From Oasisia sp. SBJ-2009 (lineage: Eukaryota > Annelida > Polychaeta > Sabellida > Siboglinidae), in contig OZ024856.1 in the NCBI GenBank assembly GCA_964017155.1, positions 6,987,313 through 7,051,312 of the forward strand: a DNA stretch of 64,000 bases. The letters are read 5' to 3'. A program made the position numbers and the translations under genes. Each line of letters begins with the position of its first letter. Positions within the stretch are counted from its first letter, which is position 1. This document shows, one piece after another, positions 14,501 to 25,170 of the stretch. The notes under the pieces are model-generated. The model ran no database searches, was not told the origin of the DNA, and saw only the letters and a program-made list of their open reading frames with translations.

Positions 14501-17500
14501 CAAGAAACCGGAGGACTTTGACCTGATGACGGTGAGACGACTCATCTATATGTAGTAGTATAGGTCTATTTTAAACAGTTTATGAGAACAGGACCTGCCT
14601 AATGTGGCTATTTCCTTCTCTGTGGCCAAAGCAGTCTCTCAAGGCAGGGGTCTCTTAAGGCAGGTTGTAGGTATGTAATCAGAGGCACTTCAGCTGATGG
14701 ATAACACAACCCAAAATAGTATAGTGTATAGTTATTCATGAACTATTTCTATTTTAGTTATTGTTACACAATTCAGTGTGATGTTATCCAATTTGTACAT
14801 TGTGTATAGTGTTGTAAAGACTGTCTTTAAAAATATATAATCAAACAACCCTCAAATAGATTGAGAATGTTCATTTTGTCCGAAAATAATGTACTTTGAC
14901 CATAAAAATGGTCTCATAGATGTCACGATGTCCAATAAATCATAACGCATTTTTATTGGCTCAAACCATGTCCATCCCCAAAGTGTCAGAGTAAATTTGC
15001 ATTAACATATATTTCACTGAATAGAAGACAACAATTTTTGGGGACTGTAGATGTGCTTACATGTCTGCAGTACGTTTGTTCGTAAATAAAAAGTAGCAAC
15101 TGTCAAGAAATTGAAACGTCTGACGGTGTCAATTGTTTCACGTTCTTAATATATTTTTATAGCTGCATCCAATAGAAATCGCCCGCCAGGTGACACTGTT
15201 GGAGTTTGACCTCTACCGCGCCGTGCGACCTTCAGAGATGGTGGGGAGTGTGTGGATTAAGAAGCAGAAGATGATGACATCGCCAAACCTGCTCCGCATG
15301 ATCAGTCACTCAACACGGGTCAGTCATCAACTTGTAGTTGTTTCTCAGTAAGCCTGCAACTGAGTTTTATGGAATTTTAGCCAATTAAGTTTTCAGTAAA
15401 ATACAGAAGCACAAAATATATCTCAGGTCATGGCATCAGGAAGGTGTCGTATGAAAAGTATTACCCTGTTATGTCAAACATCTTGTTGACTTTGTACCAG
15501 CAGTATGGGTTATCTAAGAGGGTTTTCATTAAGATATCAAGTGGCCTAAAGGGTTAATCTATTTTTGAAGAAAAAACTATTTCCCACTTCCTCGCCTGTT
15601 GGTCGATGCACTGGTAAATTGTACCTGGTTTTACTACACAAGTACATGGGTTGTCAATGTGGGATTAAAACCCAGTTCCTTGAGGTCATAAGACGGATGT
15701 CAAACAACAAAACCAGTCAGTAGTAACCAGAAACAAATATGTCTTGAACCACTGAATGTGAGAAATCAATTGAATGTATAAATAGTAATTATTATGGGAA
15801 TATTGAATGGGTGGACGTAATTATCATTGTGTGAATAGTGGCTGCCTGAAAATTTATATCTATAAAGTTTTATCATGTTGAAGTAACATATGTAAATGTT
15901 ATCTTAAATCCAATTATTATTGCAATGTATGGCTATTTCTGTAGCCATTCTGAAATAGAAAGTTAATATTATAATTAATGCCAGTTTACCAGCCACTCAG
16001 TTTGCAACACACAACACTCAGTTTATCACTATCAATATTTATATAATTATTGTTGTAACATTCCCAGATGTCATAACAACAGGTCAGTTGACAATTATTA
16101 CTGTAGTTTCATATTCATTATGTCTGTGGTGGTGCTTTCGGTTTCAGTTTACCTTCTGGCTGGAGAAGTGCATCCTGGAGGCTGGCAACTTTGAGGAGCG
16201 CGTCTTTGTGATCTCACGGATCCTCGAGATCATGGTCGTCTTCCAGGAACTCAACAACTTCAACGGGGTCCTCGAGGTGGTCAGCGCCCTCAACTCAGCC
16301 CCCGTCTACAGACTCGAACACACCTTTGAGGTCAGTCAGTCAGTCAGTCAGTCAGTCAGTCAGGCACTCAGTCAGACAGTCAGGCAGGCAGGCAGGCAGT
16401 CAGTCATTCAAGACAGTCATTCAGTCAGGCAATCAATCAGTCAGTCAGTCAAGAGAGTCATTCAGTCAGGCAGACAGTCAGTCAAGTCAGTCAGTCAGTC
16501 AGTCAGTCAGTCAGTCAGCTGAAACATTTTCATCCAGGACCTTCCGCACCCAGACTTTCAGGAGTTAATCTGTGACCATTCAGAAGAAAAGTGATGGTTT
16601 TATTATAGCAAAATGTTTGCCTTTTCTTAAGGGTTTTTAGTGTTTTTAATGTTGTGTCAGGTGAACGTAAATTGTTGCGCATAGCTATTTTGTGTGTTTG
16701 TTCTGAAAGGCACCGACCAGTTGTGTAAATTGCGTTAATAGACATTTACATCAGAACAAACATATTGTCTGACATCTGCAGGAAACCACTCCAGAAATAA
16801 TTGTGTGTTCAGTTACATCATCTTCCCACCATTTGTCTGTTGTGGGGCGGGAACATTTACCTAAACATTCCACCACCCCGATGTACCCTTCCACTGCCAC
16901 CATGTGCCATCAACCCGACCCACCCTTGTGTTACAGGAAGTAGACCAGAAGTACCACAAGCTGATGAAGGCCTTTGACGAGGCCAAGGAGCTGAATTCAG
17001 ACCACTTCAAGCGCTACATAGAGAAGCTGCGCTCCATCAATCCTCCCTGCGTCCCCTTCCTCGGTGAGTCTCCCACTTCTCCTCGCTGCCTCACAAGGAT
17101 AAAAATAGTGTTGTTATCAAACGTAATGTATCTCTTGTACATGTTTTATTTTAATTTTACAAAATGTCATACTCATTATTTTATTATCAATATACCATTT
17201 ATTTTAATAATTATCTTTAGCTAACTTATTTATTTTATTCTTTATTACTATTACTATTTTATACATATTTTATGTATTTTATTTACCTTTATAAGGGTAC
17301 CAACTACTCGAGAACAGTTATCTGCCATATTTATGTTAAAGCTCATATATCTCAACCAAATTTGGCATACACGTTCGTTATGTGAACAGCACTGAGTATG
17401 TCAAATTTGAGCTCATTTGCATATGTGTTACCATAGCAACCGACATTTAAAAATTACACAGAGTGGTGAATAAAAAAAATTATTCTGAGTCAATGGTTTC

Positions 17501-20500
17501 ATGTGGATTCATGGAACTGCTCAAATTCATTAGATAGAATGTCCCTTCATACAATAAGATGGTTTGAGCTTGAAAGATCTAATGTGTTCTATGCTTGTAA
17601 AATTATTTTTCAGAAATAACGTTTTTTGGACGTTGGTCAACTGTAGTGTTTCATATCTGACAATTCCAAGTAGTCAGCTGCCATGGTCAAATGAGTCTTA
17701 TTGTGTGTGTCACTAACATGTGAACAGATGGAACAAATTTCAGATGTCTATCTGTCATAGTTGTTTGGGAATAATTATTTGAAATTTCACAAATGTGCAA
17801 AAACGTGATTTTGAGAAAATGTCATATAATATTGACAGCACACCTAGAAACCACTAATAACCATTAACTAAATCATTTATAAGTGTCTGCATAATGAACA
17901 TGACTACCAGGCATCAGATTCATATAGGAACAACATTTTATTATTGGGCCAACCTTGTTTATAAGTGTCTTTTTGACCCCAAATGCGTGACGAGTTGTAA
18001 ACGTTTTGCCGGTCGATGCCATTTGCTTACTCATCCTGCAGCTGCCGGAAACGGCGCTGATTGGGCGATGATGCGATCATTGGTGCACCGGGCGCTTTCA
18101 TTGGATTATATATTTCCGCGATATTACAATGAGCCATGGATCGCGTAACAAATCCTTATATGGCAGTAGAGGTCGCATTCATTTTCCGGAAATAGATGCA
18201 TATAATTATATTCTAGAACTCCCAGAACACCACATCCGGTTATGTGTAAACTTCCGGACAAGACGGTTACAAACATGGCGGATTTACTAGGCGGCGTGTC
18301 TCTGTTATTATAATTCTGCAACACATGTATACATACCAGGGTACTCATGTACAGCGCCTCCGAATGGATATTTCTAGATTTATGGCGCTTTATAAATGTT
18401 CTTATTATTATTATTATCTCAGTCTTCTTATGGATATGTGTCATATATAGCAATGGTTCATCACCATCCTCTCACCAAGTACATAGCATATAATTGCGTT
18501 TTTTACAATCCAAAATTGCATTTGGTAATTGTATATTTTATTTATTTTCTCTTGACACGTTGCGACAGACTACCCCTGTGTAATGCACATGTATTTTGTG
18601 ACTTTGTAAATTTACCACCCTCGTAGACAGCCCCCAGTCACACCCTCCCCTGTTGCAGGCATGTACCTCACTCCCCCCTGTTGCAGGCATGTACCTCACT
18701 CCCCCCTGTTGCAGGCATGTACCTCACTCCCCCCTGTTGCAGGCATGTACCTCACTCCCCCCTGTTGCAGGCATGTACCTCACCCTCCCCTGTTGCAGGC
18801 ATGTACCTCACTCCCCCCTGTTGCAGGCATGTACCTCACTCCCCCCTGTTGCAGGCATGTACCTCACCCTCCCCTGTTGCAGGCATGTACCTCACTCCCC
18901 CCTGTTGCAGGCATGTACCTCACTCCCCCCTGTTGCAGGCATGTACCTCACTCCCCCCTGTTGCAGGCATGTACCTCACTCCCCCCTGTTGCAGGCATGT
19001 ACCTCACTCCCCCCTGTTGCAGGCATGTACCTCACTCCCCCCTGTTGCAGGCATGTACCTCACTCCCCCCTGTTGCAGGCATGTACCTCACAAACATTCT
19101 CCTGACGGAGGAGGGCAACCCAGACTTCATCCCCAACCGACCGGAGGGGATCATCAACTTCAGCAAGCGACGGAAAGTGGCCGAGATCACAGGCGAGATC
19201 CAGCAATATCAGAACCAGCCGTACTGTCTCAACGTACAGTCTGACCTACGGGTGAGTGGGTGGGCGGGTGGTTCGGTGGGTGAGTGGGCGGGTGTGTGGG
19301 TTGGTGAGTGGGTTTTGAGTGGGCAGGCGGGTGGGTGGGAGAGTGGGAGAGTGGGCGGGTGGGTGGGCAGGTGGGTGAGCAAGTGGAGATAAGCAGTGTT
19401 AACAACCATTTTCAGAAACTTCCGTCAGGGAGACGTATAAAAGTTCCACTAGCTAAAACGAACCTATTCAAGAAATCGTTTATACCCTCTGCCATTTTAA
19501 TCTTGAATGCTAAATTTTAATATACTGTAATCTTCTTTTATTCCATACACTTATTGTACTGATTTATCTAATCTTATTTATTTGTAAATTTTTGGAAATA
19601 TTATTAATGTTATCATATTGTGTCTTATCAAAGAACCTTTTATAGAATATTACTTGCTTATTTATTATTTTAGAGTACTTATTTATATACTTAATTTATT
19701 CACTTTACCAATTTTAGTGCTGATTAGTATTATGATTTTAATGTGTATTATTAACTGTATATAGTATGGCTCATCAATCTTATTACTCTCACTTTACTGT
19801 ATAACTGAAAGACAATGTCCGTTTTTAATGTGATGTTTTAAATGGACAATAAGGTCTTTTGAATCTTGACATTTTGTAATTAAGACGGATTTAAAAGAAC
19901 TAGTTGGCATGAAGTCCGTGTGGTGGATAGTTGTTGTTTTCTGGGGTTGAGCCCATTCTGTGTTTTTACTGAGTCAGGAAACAACTAATGTGAATGTTGT
20001 CCTATTGTCAATGAGCTTGTATGAAATGTTGTTCCTGAGCCTGTGAACATTCAGTGTGCAATGTTGTCCTGTTGTAGACGTACTTTGAGAACCTCGATCC
20101 ACTGGGTGAGATGGTGGAGAAGGACTTCAACGACAATCTCTACAGCAAGTCCCTTGAGCTCGAACCCAGGAACTCAAAGGCACCCATCAAGTTTGTAAGT
20201 GGACTCCTGTGTCAGTGGGCACTTGTAGGTGTTGTGTAGGACGTAGGCACCAGACAGCAAGGTCATTGCAGCACAGAGATAATGTCCGTTTACAGTGTTC
20301 AAAGGCAAACAACATTTAAAATATTGCATATTGAATTATCAAGACCCATTTAGACAAAAATGGCAAATTACTTGACAATAAAAGTGCAAATTACTGAGAA
20401 TTGAAACAGAAGTAATTTGTCCATAAAATACTGGGCAACAAATTTCTATTTAACTAATCATCACAGTTGTGTTTGGTGTGACATACAATTTTGTCTTAAT

Positions 20501-22796
20501 CTTTAGTCTCTTTTGATAGCTGCCATACTACAAATTTGCATATGTCGTCGAAGATCACTGTGCTTTTATAATTGGTTCTTCTCGCTTTTTGTCTCTGCCA
20601 TCGCGGTGTTGTGGTTGAGCAGTGTAAACAGGTCTTTAGAGTGTTGCATTTTCACCTGAGATCTGACCAATTTCTGAAAGCTCTTGTCACACTGAAGCCT
20701 GACCAGTTTACTTGATCTCTTGTCTTCAGTTTATTACTGAGTCCTTTGTGATAGGGAGTCATCTAAACAAACCTCATTCGGATGAAATGCGTCTAAAAGA
20801 ATGTGGTCTAACAACACTAGAAACCAGAAGATCAGATTGAGGTGTTTAATATATTGAATGGATATGAAAATATTGACAGAAATATTTTTTTCTCGGTTAA
20901 GGAAGAGAGGACTAGAGGACATGGAGTTACGTTAGCAAAGAAGCAGTGTAGACTAGATATTAGACATTTTTCACAAAGTACAGTAAATGAATGGAACAGA
21001 TTATCAGTTGATTGTGTAGGTGCTAGTAGTGTTAATATATTTTAAAATAAAATTGACATATACTTAAGACGGGCAGGGTAAACTTAGATAGATAGGTTGG
21101 ACTCTTCAATAAGCCAAAGGGCTTCCTAGTCCACCTGCCATCTAGAGTTGAATCTCTAGGTGGCAATCTTGTTAAATCTTGTTAAATATATTCTGACAGA
21201 AATCATTTTTCTCTCACTCTCTTTCTCCCTTTCCCCCTCCCCCTCTTCCCTTCCTCTCTCTCTCTCTCTCCTTTTTTTTCTTCCCAGCCCTCACCCTCCC
21301 AGGGAATCAGGGTGACCTCCACAGGGCGTTCACACAGGTACTTAGCACAATGCAGTCTGTGAGCACTGACCACACCTGTCTGTCTTGTAGCCGCGGGTGC
21401 GGGAGTACTCCCTCAAGTCACCCGGCATCAAACCCATGCACAGTCGCCACAGCACGTCAACACTGCGGGGGGACAAGGGCCAGCCCACATCCCTCTCTTC
21501 CCCCTTCCCCGTGCACCGCATCACGGAAGAAGGTGGTGACCTTGACCTCGTGTCTCAGTGTGGGGCGACGCCCCCGACCCCTAGCACGCCCATGACCCCG
21601 CCCGGCCACGACAGCAGCGGGGACCAGAGCGTGTTTGCCACCGTGATGCTGCCAGAAAACGGTTTGTCACATTTGCCTCTGTCTTAAGAGTTGCCATTCA
21701 TCAAAATCTTCAATATAGTTGTTTGTTAATTTTATGATACTTAATAGTGAGGTCTTTTTGGATGTAAATTTAGTTTCCAATTATCTATAGCGAAATGATA
21801 ATACAAATTCATCTTTGTTTAAAATTTTCTATAAATCAAACCATGAACTGTTTGCTCTAGAAGTTTTGCCCTAAGAGCTCTTTCAAAATAGACAACATAG
21901 TCTTTGTTACATTGTGGATGATTGTATAAACTACAGCATAAATTACCCAACCTTTAAAATATAAAAGCAAATCAGTCCTAGTAATGCAAAGCCCTAAATA
22001 TTGAAAGAAGTTTACAGAAATAATTATTTGTTTAAATTGTTCTGTTGTGTTACCATTGCTAACATCGTCAAATTTGTTTTTAAAGGATAATTACAGTTTA
22101 TAAAACGTTTTGCATTATTGTCACTGGATGGTTACATGATAATAATAATATAATAAATACAGTATTTGTCTACGCCATATCTCTAGCAATAAAACCATTC
22201 AGAGGCGCATTACGCTTTATAGGAATATACAGATTACCTAAAAATTGGTTGCTACATGAGTAACATGACACATTTGTTGACATAGCCTGTACATGTTGAA
22301 GTCAGTCGTGTGTTTGCGTGTTTCAGCGGGTGTCACCCTCAGTAACCTAGCAAGCAGCCAGTGCCAGCCCGTCCTGCCTGCCCCGCCCCAACCCCAGCCG
22401 GAGGAAGACAAGCCGCCCCCGCTGCCACCCCGCCGCAAGCGCGAGTCGTCCTTCAGCTGCGGGGAGCAGTCCCCCATCCGGGCCGTGCCCGAAAGACCAC
22501 ATATATTCCCACGTGCTGACGCGGGGGCGCCACCGCTGCCTCCGCGGCGCAGCGACGCCGCCCACCAGGCGCCGCCACTGCTCGTGTCTCGGACGTCTCT
22601 CACCATGTCGAACAGCGTGTTGCACCGACCTCCGGGTCACCACGGTGCCGGGGTCGGTTCCGCGCTCCCCCACTCGGCGGTCGCCGCCGAATCATGGTCA
22701 CATTTGAGCGTGAACGGCGAGCGGAGTCGATCGGTCACGCCCGAGTTACCGCCAAAGACTTACAAAGTAATGCACAGTCGCAAGCAAAGCAGTTAG
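20..22796 (+). CDS. SOS1: Son of sevenless (SOS1/SOS-like) Ras/Rac guanine nucleotide exchange factor, 24 exons
   Basis: Membrane-recruited exchange factor that loads Ras with GTP downstream of receptor tyrosine kinases. Exons: 20-124, 1694-1954, 2730-2813, 3277-3357, 3789-3989, 5727-5867, 6362-6472, 6817-6915, 7652-7782, 8080-8210, 8423-8611, 9478-9595, 9969-10052, 10679-10888, 11334-11447, 12713-12869, 14421-14531, 15163-15318, 16148-16330, 16937-17063, 19079-19251, 20078-20194, 21391-21661, 22327-22796. All phases agree: 3825 nt, 1274 aa (human SOS1 is 1333). Domains: histone fold about 1-190 ([13 protein letters not shown]), DH about 205-400, PH about 449-551 ([26 protein letters not shown]), REM about 595-739 ([20 protein letters not shown]), CDC25 catalytic about 777-1025 ([48 protein letters not shown]). 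The proline-rich tail has PPPLPPRR (about 1148) and PPLPPRR (about 1187), typical Grb2 SH3 ligands, and ends near LPPKTYK. The ATG at 20 is the first in frame, after an in-frame TAA at 11-13. Only 19 nt of 5' leader lie in the window. Several introns carry splice-site-linked repeats. Confidence 0.97.
4798..4857. repeat. (TA)n microsatellite in SOS intron 5, left block
   Basis: About 60 bp of uninterrupted TA. It ends exactly where a terminal-inverted-repeat element begins, and a matching TA block lies on the far side of that element, so the element probably inserted into an existing TA tract. Confidence 0.95.
4858..5450. mobile_element. Non-autonomous hAT-like inverted-repeat element (593 bp)
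   Basis: The left end reads CAGACATGGGGTCAAATAC and the right end is its reverse complement, giving terminal inverted repeats of about 19 bp plus AT-rich subterminal repeats of a GTATTTGA-like motif. Ends starting CAG and the lack of any coding capacity fit a hAT-type MITE. An internal palindrome (GAGGCAGTGG / CCACTGCCTC) lies near 5150-5210. It is flanked by TA microsatellites, so the target duplication cannot be read cleanly. The superfamily is inferred from the ends only. Confidence 0.7.
5457..5559. repeat. (TA)n microsatellite in SOS intron 5, right block
   Basis: TA repeats of about 59 bp, then a short interruption (ACACACCTG) and a second block of about 24 bp. They lie immediately right of the inverted-repeat element. 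Confidence 0.95.
5868..5911 (+). repeat. 10 bp tandem repeat starting at the SOS exon 6 donor
   Basis: Immediately after exon 6 (GAG|GTGAGTGTCC) the motif AGTGTCCTGG / AGTGTCCTGC runs four times. The first copy overlaps the 5' splice site itself. Confidence 0.8.
7300..7651 (+). repeat. 51 bp minisatellite ending at the SOS exon 9 acceptor (7 copies)
   Basis: Copies begin at 7300, 7351, 7402, 7453, 7504, 7555 and 7606, an exact 51 bp period. The last, diverged copy ends in the real acceptor (CTCCGTTACCAG, exon at 7652). The others end in a related TCCGATTACACGCAG, so each carries an acceptor-like AG. The unit is 17 codons and stays open in the exon 9 frame, which would encode [21 protein letters not shown] repeats. 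Vertebrate SOS has no insert at this position between the end of the exon 8 region and exon 9, so I treat it as intron. Confidence 0.9.
11096..11204. repeat. (GGTC)n tetranucleotide microsatellite in SOS intron 14
   Basis: About 27 perfect copies of GGTC between exons 14 and 15, about 130 bp before exon 15. Confidence 0.97.
11434..12225 (+). repeat. 33 bp minisatellite duplicating the SOS exon 15 donor (24 copies)
   Basis: The unit starts inside exon 15 (CCTGTACAGTTCAG) and continues across the donor (GTAATACRCACTTTCAYAG). From 11434 to 12193 there are 23 exact 33 bp steps, so 24 copies counting the native one, each with an identical CAG|GTAATA splice donor. Two subtypes alternate, ACACACTTTCACAG and ACGCACTTTCATAG. 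In the exon 15 frame the sequence after the first donor hits TAA at once, so only the first donor gives full-length SOS. Confidence 0.97.
12937..14282 (+). repeat. 28 bp minisatellite in SOS intron 16
   Basis: About 46 copies of a 28 bp unit around GATGGAAAGTGGGTGGAG fill most of intron 16, with T/G variants and two short insertions. The unit resembles the intron start just after exon 16 (GGAAGGTAAGTGGGCGGAG at 12865), which suggests the array grew from the donor region. Confidence 0.92.
16331..16520 (+). repeat. (GTCA)n-type repeat starting exactly at the SOS exon 19 donor
   Basis: Exon 19 ends ...TTTGAG and the intron starts GTCAGTCAGTCAG, so the first repeat unit is the donor. The array runs about 190 bp with variants (GGCA, AGTC). 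Confidence 0.95.
17285..18425. other. SOS intron 20 sequence, probably old interspersed repeats
   Basis: No coding potential seen. The segment near 18150-18425 ends in GCGCTTTATAAATG followed by a short TTA-rich tail, as in many LINE or SINE 3' ends. I cannot name the family. Confidence 0.3.
18637..19078 (+). repeat. 28 bp minisatellite duplicating the SOS exon 21 acceptor
   Basis: The unit is the pyrimidine tract plus acceptor (CYCCCCTGTTGCAG) followed by the first 14 nt of exon 21 (GCATGTACCTCACW). Copies step by exactly 28 bp from 18659 to the real exon start at 19079, so 15 extra acceptors precede the native one. The array is open in all three frames. 28 is not a multiple of 3, so only acceptors 84 nt (three copies) apart would keep the SOS frame. 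Confidence 0.97.
19252..19386 (+). repeat. G-rich GTGGGTGAGTGGGC repeat starting at the SOS exon 21 donor
   Basis: Exon 21 ends CTACGG and the intron begins GTGAGTGGGTGGGCGGGTGG. It continues about 130 bp as imperfect GTGGGYGGGTGAGTGGGC units, each resembling a strong donor. The G runs could also form G-quadruplexes. Confidence 0.88.
19395..19868 (+). mobile_element. Truncated LINE 3' end in SOS intron 21
   Basis: The first part encodes a typical reverse-transcriptase-element C-terminus ([20 protein letters not shown], then [11 protein letters not shown]) followed by a stop. The long AT-rich 3' region ends with AATGGACAATAAGGTC and TTTTGAATCTTG. Only the last about 35 codons are present, so it is a 5'-truncated dead copy. 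The clade is not certain. Confidence 0.6.
20783..21187 (+). mobile_element. 5'-truncated CR1-like LINE fragment in SOS intron 22
   Basis: Nearly identical to 34895-35310 of the larger CR1 element in this window (shared GAAATGCGTCTAAAAGAATG and the CCACCTGCCATCTAGAGTTG tail), with a 10 bp deletion after CCAGAAGAT. It ends in two copies of the 10 bp tail ATCTTGTTAA. Confidence 0.9.
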
Positions 22797-24792
22797 CAGT
22801 CAGCACAGCTGCGTGTGGTGCCACGCCGTGCAGGCGGTGCCGTGTGCGTGTTGGCGGCATGGTGCGGTGCAGCACCACCGGCGCAAGAGACATTCTCTGC
22901 CGTCCCGTGGTGAGCCGCGAGGTGATGAACTTGTAGAGACTGATCTGTGCAGGAACACGTTGGTTGGTGGCAATCCGTCGAGTGCTTAATGTATGTGTTC
23001 GTCCCCGCGACCCTGACCCCGTGAACTGGAGCAGTCACACGGGGATCAGCGATTAATGTAGACTATAACAACGATGAAGACTCTCGCGAGATTGTTGTCC
23101 ATAATCAAACAAGTGCTTTGTATCGCGGCCAAGTGATCGTCAGTATTTGATACTGCGGTGATCGTATCGGCTCACGGTGAAACCCAGCAACAAGTGGTGC
23201 CATCTGTAGTTGACCTTGGATCGAGGGTCAACAACGACAGATAAGCAGTGGTTGCTATCATGACAAATGTCTCTGGATAAATCCATGTCTCAGACAATCC
23301 ACAGATTATATATATCTACTAAAAGTATCACTTGAACTGTGGGTAAAACGATGCACGTTGTTTTGTGGACTGTAACAAGAATGTGTTCCTCGGTTTTATG
23401 GGTTTTCATACATTTCATCCACTGTTTATATTAAATAAGAGTTTACGTTGCTTCATCAGTAATGACATTGTTCAAGTGATTTCTCCCACTAGAGGTCTTG
23501 TTGACAGGAAGCAACCATCTAGCCAGTCTTGTAATGTCTACTTGTGTAACTGACATGGTGTCATATTAAAATTAGTTTTGCGATATTTAAGTAATTATTC
23601 CTCTCTTGAATACTTCAGGGAGTCAAAACGTAAATCTTAATAACGGTGATTATCTGCAGTGAGATTTTGTCATGGGAAGATTAAATCATGGATTATCTGG
23701 AGGATTCTGTCCTGCTATGCTTTCCATACAAGTGGATGTGTGTAAGATGTCAGACACTACGTGACTTTCACAACAGACTGGGTCAATACAGAGATGAACA
23801 CAAACTTTTATTACTATTTTATCTGGAACAAAATGACAACGGATAGTATTACGATTGCGTTATTACTATTAAAATGCCCGTAACATACTTTCACCAAGGC
23901 TGACGTGTGCCAGCCACAAACGAACTTGTAATGTGCTGTTAAGAACATCATTTGTGCACGTGCGTGCATTTGTGTGTACGTATATCTAAGGATGCATGTA
24001 CTCGCGTGTACTTGCGTGTATGTCTGTACATGTGTGCATGTGTCCGTGCGTGCATGTCAGTGCACTTAGATTATATACGATATATGCACATACATGTGTC
24101 TGTATGATATGTATATATGTGTACGCATGCACATACACACACAAGTATGTTCCGTACATCCAGCGTCATAGTCACGTTTCTCACGTAATGCCTAAGTCAT
24201 CATGCCGAAGTCATAATGAACATTTCATATAAATGTAAAGCCTTCGAAATGCAATCATGTGATTGGACTGTGTGCGTAGATGTATCATAAGTCCTTCGAT
24301 CACTCTGGTCTACAGTATATAGCATGGATGTTGCCAAAATCATGTGTACAATGTTTTGATGTCACTCCCGTGTATAAGAGGATTAAAGATCTGGCAGAAA
24401 TAGCAGTGTAGTCAGGTTGATTACATTTTTCACGTTACAACTTTGTTGATTTCCCCTCCATCACCGACTCCCATGGGAAGTATTCAGCCACACAGTAACA
24501 TCACACAGTCACTTTTATTTATACATCCATTGTTTCATTTATGCAGCAGAGGTAATGAAGTAAATACAACTGTTTGTTTGGAAACCGTAAAAGCATTGGA
24601 ATGACACTGAGTGAGCCAAAATCTAACCTTTATGTTAATGCAAATACTGCCAAAAGAAAAATACATAATTCAGGCATTTAGCTACACTTTAATACATACA
24701 CTGTACACAAATACGAAAGTACTGCAAGATACAATGTCTATTCAATGTCGACCAAAGGTGATCATTTACTTTCTGAACACATTGATACTTCA

Positions 24793-24838
<46 letters not shown>

Positions 24839-25170
24839 CATATGTATATATATATATAGGTATGATGACAGTTATATCATAAATTTCTTATGTGGATGGA
24901 AGAATAAAATTCAAAAAAATCCAATGGACTTACTAAACATATGCCATCAAAATAATAACTACCCCGGTACCTCATCCTAAATACATTGTGACTGAATAGT
25001 CTGAATTAGCTCAAATTAATGTCAAATATTATACATTATTATACAAATACATTACAAGGCATTTACTTGATTACCATAAACAGTGTTTTTTCTTCAAAAT
25101 GTTCACTGATACTGGCAACATCACATAATAATCTTTGACATAGCAAATTCTCTGTGATTTATATATACTT
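22797..25170. other. Tail-to-tail region between SOS and VTI1B
   Basis: Contains the 3' UTRs of both genes, whose exact ends I cannot set. It includes tandem GTGTG/CATGTG-rich sequence at 23950-24140 and a TA repeat at about 24796-24835. No ORF of interest was found. Confidence 0.6.

Noticed and set aside
16326..16568. Ser/Gln/Val-rich frames after SOS exon 19
   Set aside because: Translation of the GTCA repeat past the donor.
18653..19392. Frames of repeated [11 protein letters not shown] / GMYLTPPC
   Set aside because: Open only because the 28 bp acceptor repeat has no stops; the last 57 codons are the real SOS exon 21.
22238..22673. Long minus-strand frames opposite SOS exon 24
   Set aside because: Shadows of the GC-rich proline-rich coding exon.
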